The notes under the pieces were generated by a model that searched no databases, was not told the origin of the DNA, and saw only the letters and a program-made list of their open reading frames with translations. Shown one piece after another: positions 6,086 through 7,197 of a DNA stretch of 7,197 bases; the stretch's first letter is position 1; each line of letters begins with the position of its first letter. The translations under genes and the position numbers were made by a program. The stretch comes from Bacillota bacterium (GTDB lineage: Bacteria > Bacillota > Clostridia > Peptostreptococcales > Anaerovoracaceae), in NCBI GenBank assembly GCA_017431395.1, contig JAFRLD010000192.1, positions 1-7,197 on the forward strand. Direction: 5' to 3'.

Positions 6086-6680
6086 GTCTTACTCCGTCAT
6101 CTTCCTCAGGCGTGAAAACGATCGCCCCGTCGTTATATCCGTCCTCTGCCGCCGCGAGCTCCGCGAACGACATGGTATAGCTGTCAAGCTCATAGTCCAG
6201 CGCCCCTTCGAACGAGTAGCGGTAGGAGTCTCCGCCCAGCCTTTGCATACGCGAAGTCGTGATGGCATCCCGCAGGCACTGGTGCAGCACCCCGCTGCCA
6301 TCGTCCGGAGTCAGCTCCACATCGGACTCCTCCGAATACCACTGGCGGAACCGGCAGAACTCGTCCACCAGCCGCCGCAGATCGCTCTCCGCGTCGATGC
6401 CCTGCCCGCGGTTCTGGGCGAGCCCGATCAGGGACATCTTGATCTGGTGCAGCAGCGAATAGATCTCGCCCGCATCCTCCGGAAGGCCCTCGAGAATGTC
6501 CTCGAAATAGTCCTCGAGAAGCTCCGGGATCATCGTCTCCTCCGCCCCTTCAAACAGCGCGTAGACCGCTTCCTGCTCTATATATTCATCGCTTTCGACC
6601 AGGTCTGCCATCGCCTCGAAGTATTCAAACTCCGCCGCCGATTCCAGATCCAGGTACTCCAGAAGTTCATAAAAGTCCAT
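6075..6680 (-). CDS. Strongly acidic hypothetical protein between murI and the MBL gene
   Basis: I do not recognise the family. From the ATG at 6680 the product is 201 residues with 52 Asp/Glu against 11 Lys/Arg, a predicted net charge near -41. Residues 1-80 contain 26 acidic residues and no Lys or Arg at all; the single Lys is residue 81. The N-terminal half looks all-helical (for example DLESAAEFEYFEAMADLVES at 11-30). The C-terminal half is more mixed, with LDYELDSYTMSFAELAAAED (161-180) and an acidic end. There are two Cys (109 and 135), not a metal-binding pair by spacing, and no signal peptide or transmembrane segment. A TTG at 6704 could start the frame earlier, but the ATG at 6680 has AAGGA 8 bases upstream. 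It overlaps murI by 14 bases and the MBL gene by 11 bases, so it is surely translated within this operon. Confidence 0.8.
   Translation of the reverse strand: MDFYELLEYLDLESAAEFEYFEAMADLVESDEYIEQEAVYALFEGAEETMIPELLEDYFEDILEGLPEDAGEIYSLLHQIKMSLIGLAQNRGQGIDAESDLRRLVDEFCRFRQWYSEESDVELTPDDGSGVLHQCLRDAITTSRMQRLGGDSYRYSFEGALDYELDSYTMSFAELAAAEDGYNDGAIVFTPEEDDGVRHDN
6092..6095 (-). promoter_or_regulatory. Ribosome binding site of the MBL-fold gene
   Basis: GGAG on the minus strand, 6 bases before the ATG at 6085 and inside the end of the acidic protein gene. The later ATG at 6073 has no such site, so the first ATG is taken as the start. Confidence 0.6.
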
Positions 6681-7197
6681 TGAGTCTTTCCTTCTCCAGG
6701 TCAAAATTCATGAATTTGACCTTCTTATCCTCATCCACATCCGCGAAGATGTAGTCGATCATGTTGACGAAATTCTCCGACAGGTCGCTCGCGTAGAACA
6801 CGTTCGTGAAGTCAGAGCCTTTGGCGTGCATGTCGCGCGCGGTCAGGATCCGGTCGATCTGGCCGACGACGATGCTGCTCGGGTTGATGATCTTGATCCC
6901 CGGATAGATCCGCTGCAGATTCTCCTGGATCAGCGGGTAATGGGTGCATCCCAGGATCACCGTGTCGATCCGGTTTTCCTTGATAAAATCGTCCATATAG
7001 TAATGAATGGTCATGTCCATGATCTCGTGATCGATGATGCCTTCCTCGATCAGGGGCACAAAGGCTGGACACGCCGTTTCAAAGATCTTCAGCTCTGGCT
7101 TCAGCTCTTCGATAAAGCTTTTGTAAGCATGGCTCGCGATGGTCACCTTCGTTCCGATAATGCCGATCCGGCTGTCCGGCGTGCACCGGTTCACGAC
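6667..7197 (-). CDS. murI: Glutamate racemase (5' part outside the window)
   Basis: MurI interconverts L- and D-glutamate in the cytoplasm and supplies D-Glu for peptidoglycan. The visible 176 codons are the C-terminal two thirds: RIGIIGTKVTIASHAYK begins at visible residue 10, followed by ETACPAFVPLIEEG (40-53) and the second catalytic Cys84 with His86 in VILGCTHYPLI. The N-terminal motif with the first catalytic Cys lies beyond the right edge, so the frame simply continues to base 7197; the GTG at 7194 is an internal Val codon, not the start. The tail (FYASDLSENF to the stop at 6667) is the usual clostridial C-terminal end. The stop overlaps the next gene by 14 bases. A homologous aspartate racemase is less likely given GIIGTKVTI and the HEIMD region. 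Confidence 0.92.
   Translation of the reverse strand, partial: VVNRCTPDSRIGIIGTKVTIASHAYKSFIEELKPELKIFETACPAFVPLIEEGIIDHEIMDMTIHYYMDDFIKENRIDTVILGCTHYPLIQENLQRIYPGIKIINPSSIVVGQIDRILTARDMHAKGSDFTNVFYASDLSENFVNMIDYIFADVDEDKKVKFMNFDLEKERLNGLL
6689..6693 (-). promoter_or_regulatory. Ribosome binding site of the acidic protein gene
   Basis: AAGGA on the minus strand, 8 bases before the ATG at 6680, located inside the last codons of murI. It favours this ATG over the upstream TTG at 6704. Confidence 0.6.

Noticed and set aside
5973..6683. Plus-strand open frame of 236 codons opposite the acidic protein gene
   Set aside because: I considered it as the real gene because the acidic protein is unrecognised. 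The minus-strand frame fits the operon by overlaps and ribosome sites at both ends, while the plus frame has no promoter or ribosome site.

Overview
The window looks like a piece of chromosome from an anaerobic, fairly GC-rich member of the Clostridia (Bacillota). Three things suggest this: a clostridial-type acyl-CoA:acetate CoA-transferase, a stripped-down IscS/IscU pair without the proteobacterial hscBA-fdx genes, and a DUF896 (YnzC-like) protein, a family typical of Firmicutes. Strong GGAGG-type ribosome binding sites fit the same picture. The genus cannot be decided from the sequence. Every gene I can support lies on the minus strand, so transcription runs from high to low coordinates. 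No rRNA, tRNA, CRISPR array or mobile element is visible.

Layout in the direction of transcription. (1) 7197-4108 is a compact five-gene unit that enters from beyond the right edge: glutamate racemase (murI, 5' end missing), a strongly acidic protein of unknown function, an MBL-fold metallohydrolase, ammonia-dependent NAD synthetase (nadE) and a DUF896 protein. The first four genes overlap by 14, 11 and 11 bases and the last gap is 6 bases, which argues for one co-translated operon. (2) 4107-3991 is an AT-rich spacer holding a weak AT-only hairpin, a plausible promoter and a cluster of ACAGG repeats. (3) 3990-2348 is iscS-iscU, the cysteine desulfurase and scaffold for Fe-S cluster assembly, closed by a UUCG-loop terminator. 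(4) 2294-2210 holds a strong promoter (TTGACG, 18 bases, TATACT) whose -10 box lies inside a perfect 17-bp palindrome, a good operator candidate. (5) 2209-1 holds an acyl-CoA transferase followed 17 bases later by an aldo/keto reductase that runs off the left edge just where a 4Fe-4S ferredoxin-like tail seems to begin.

The genes are mostly housekeeping: D-glutamate for the cell wall, the last step of NAD synthesis, and Fe-S biogenesis. They are followed by a separately controlled fermentation-related pair. The less ordinary points are the acidic protein, whose first 80 residues contain no Lys or Arg, the palindrome over the CoA-transferase promoter, the repeats before iscS, and a Glu where most MBL enzymes have the metal-bridging Asp. 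I see no clear sign of a wholly new defence or mobile system.
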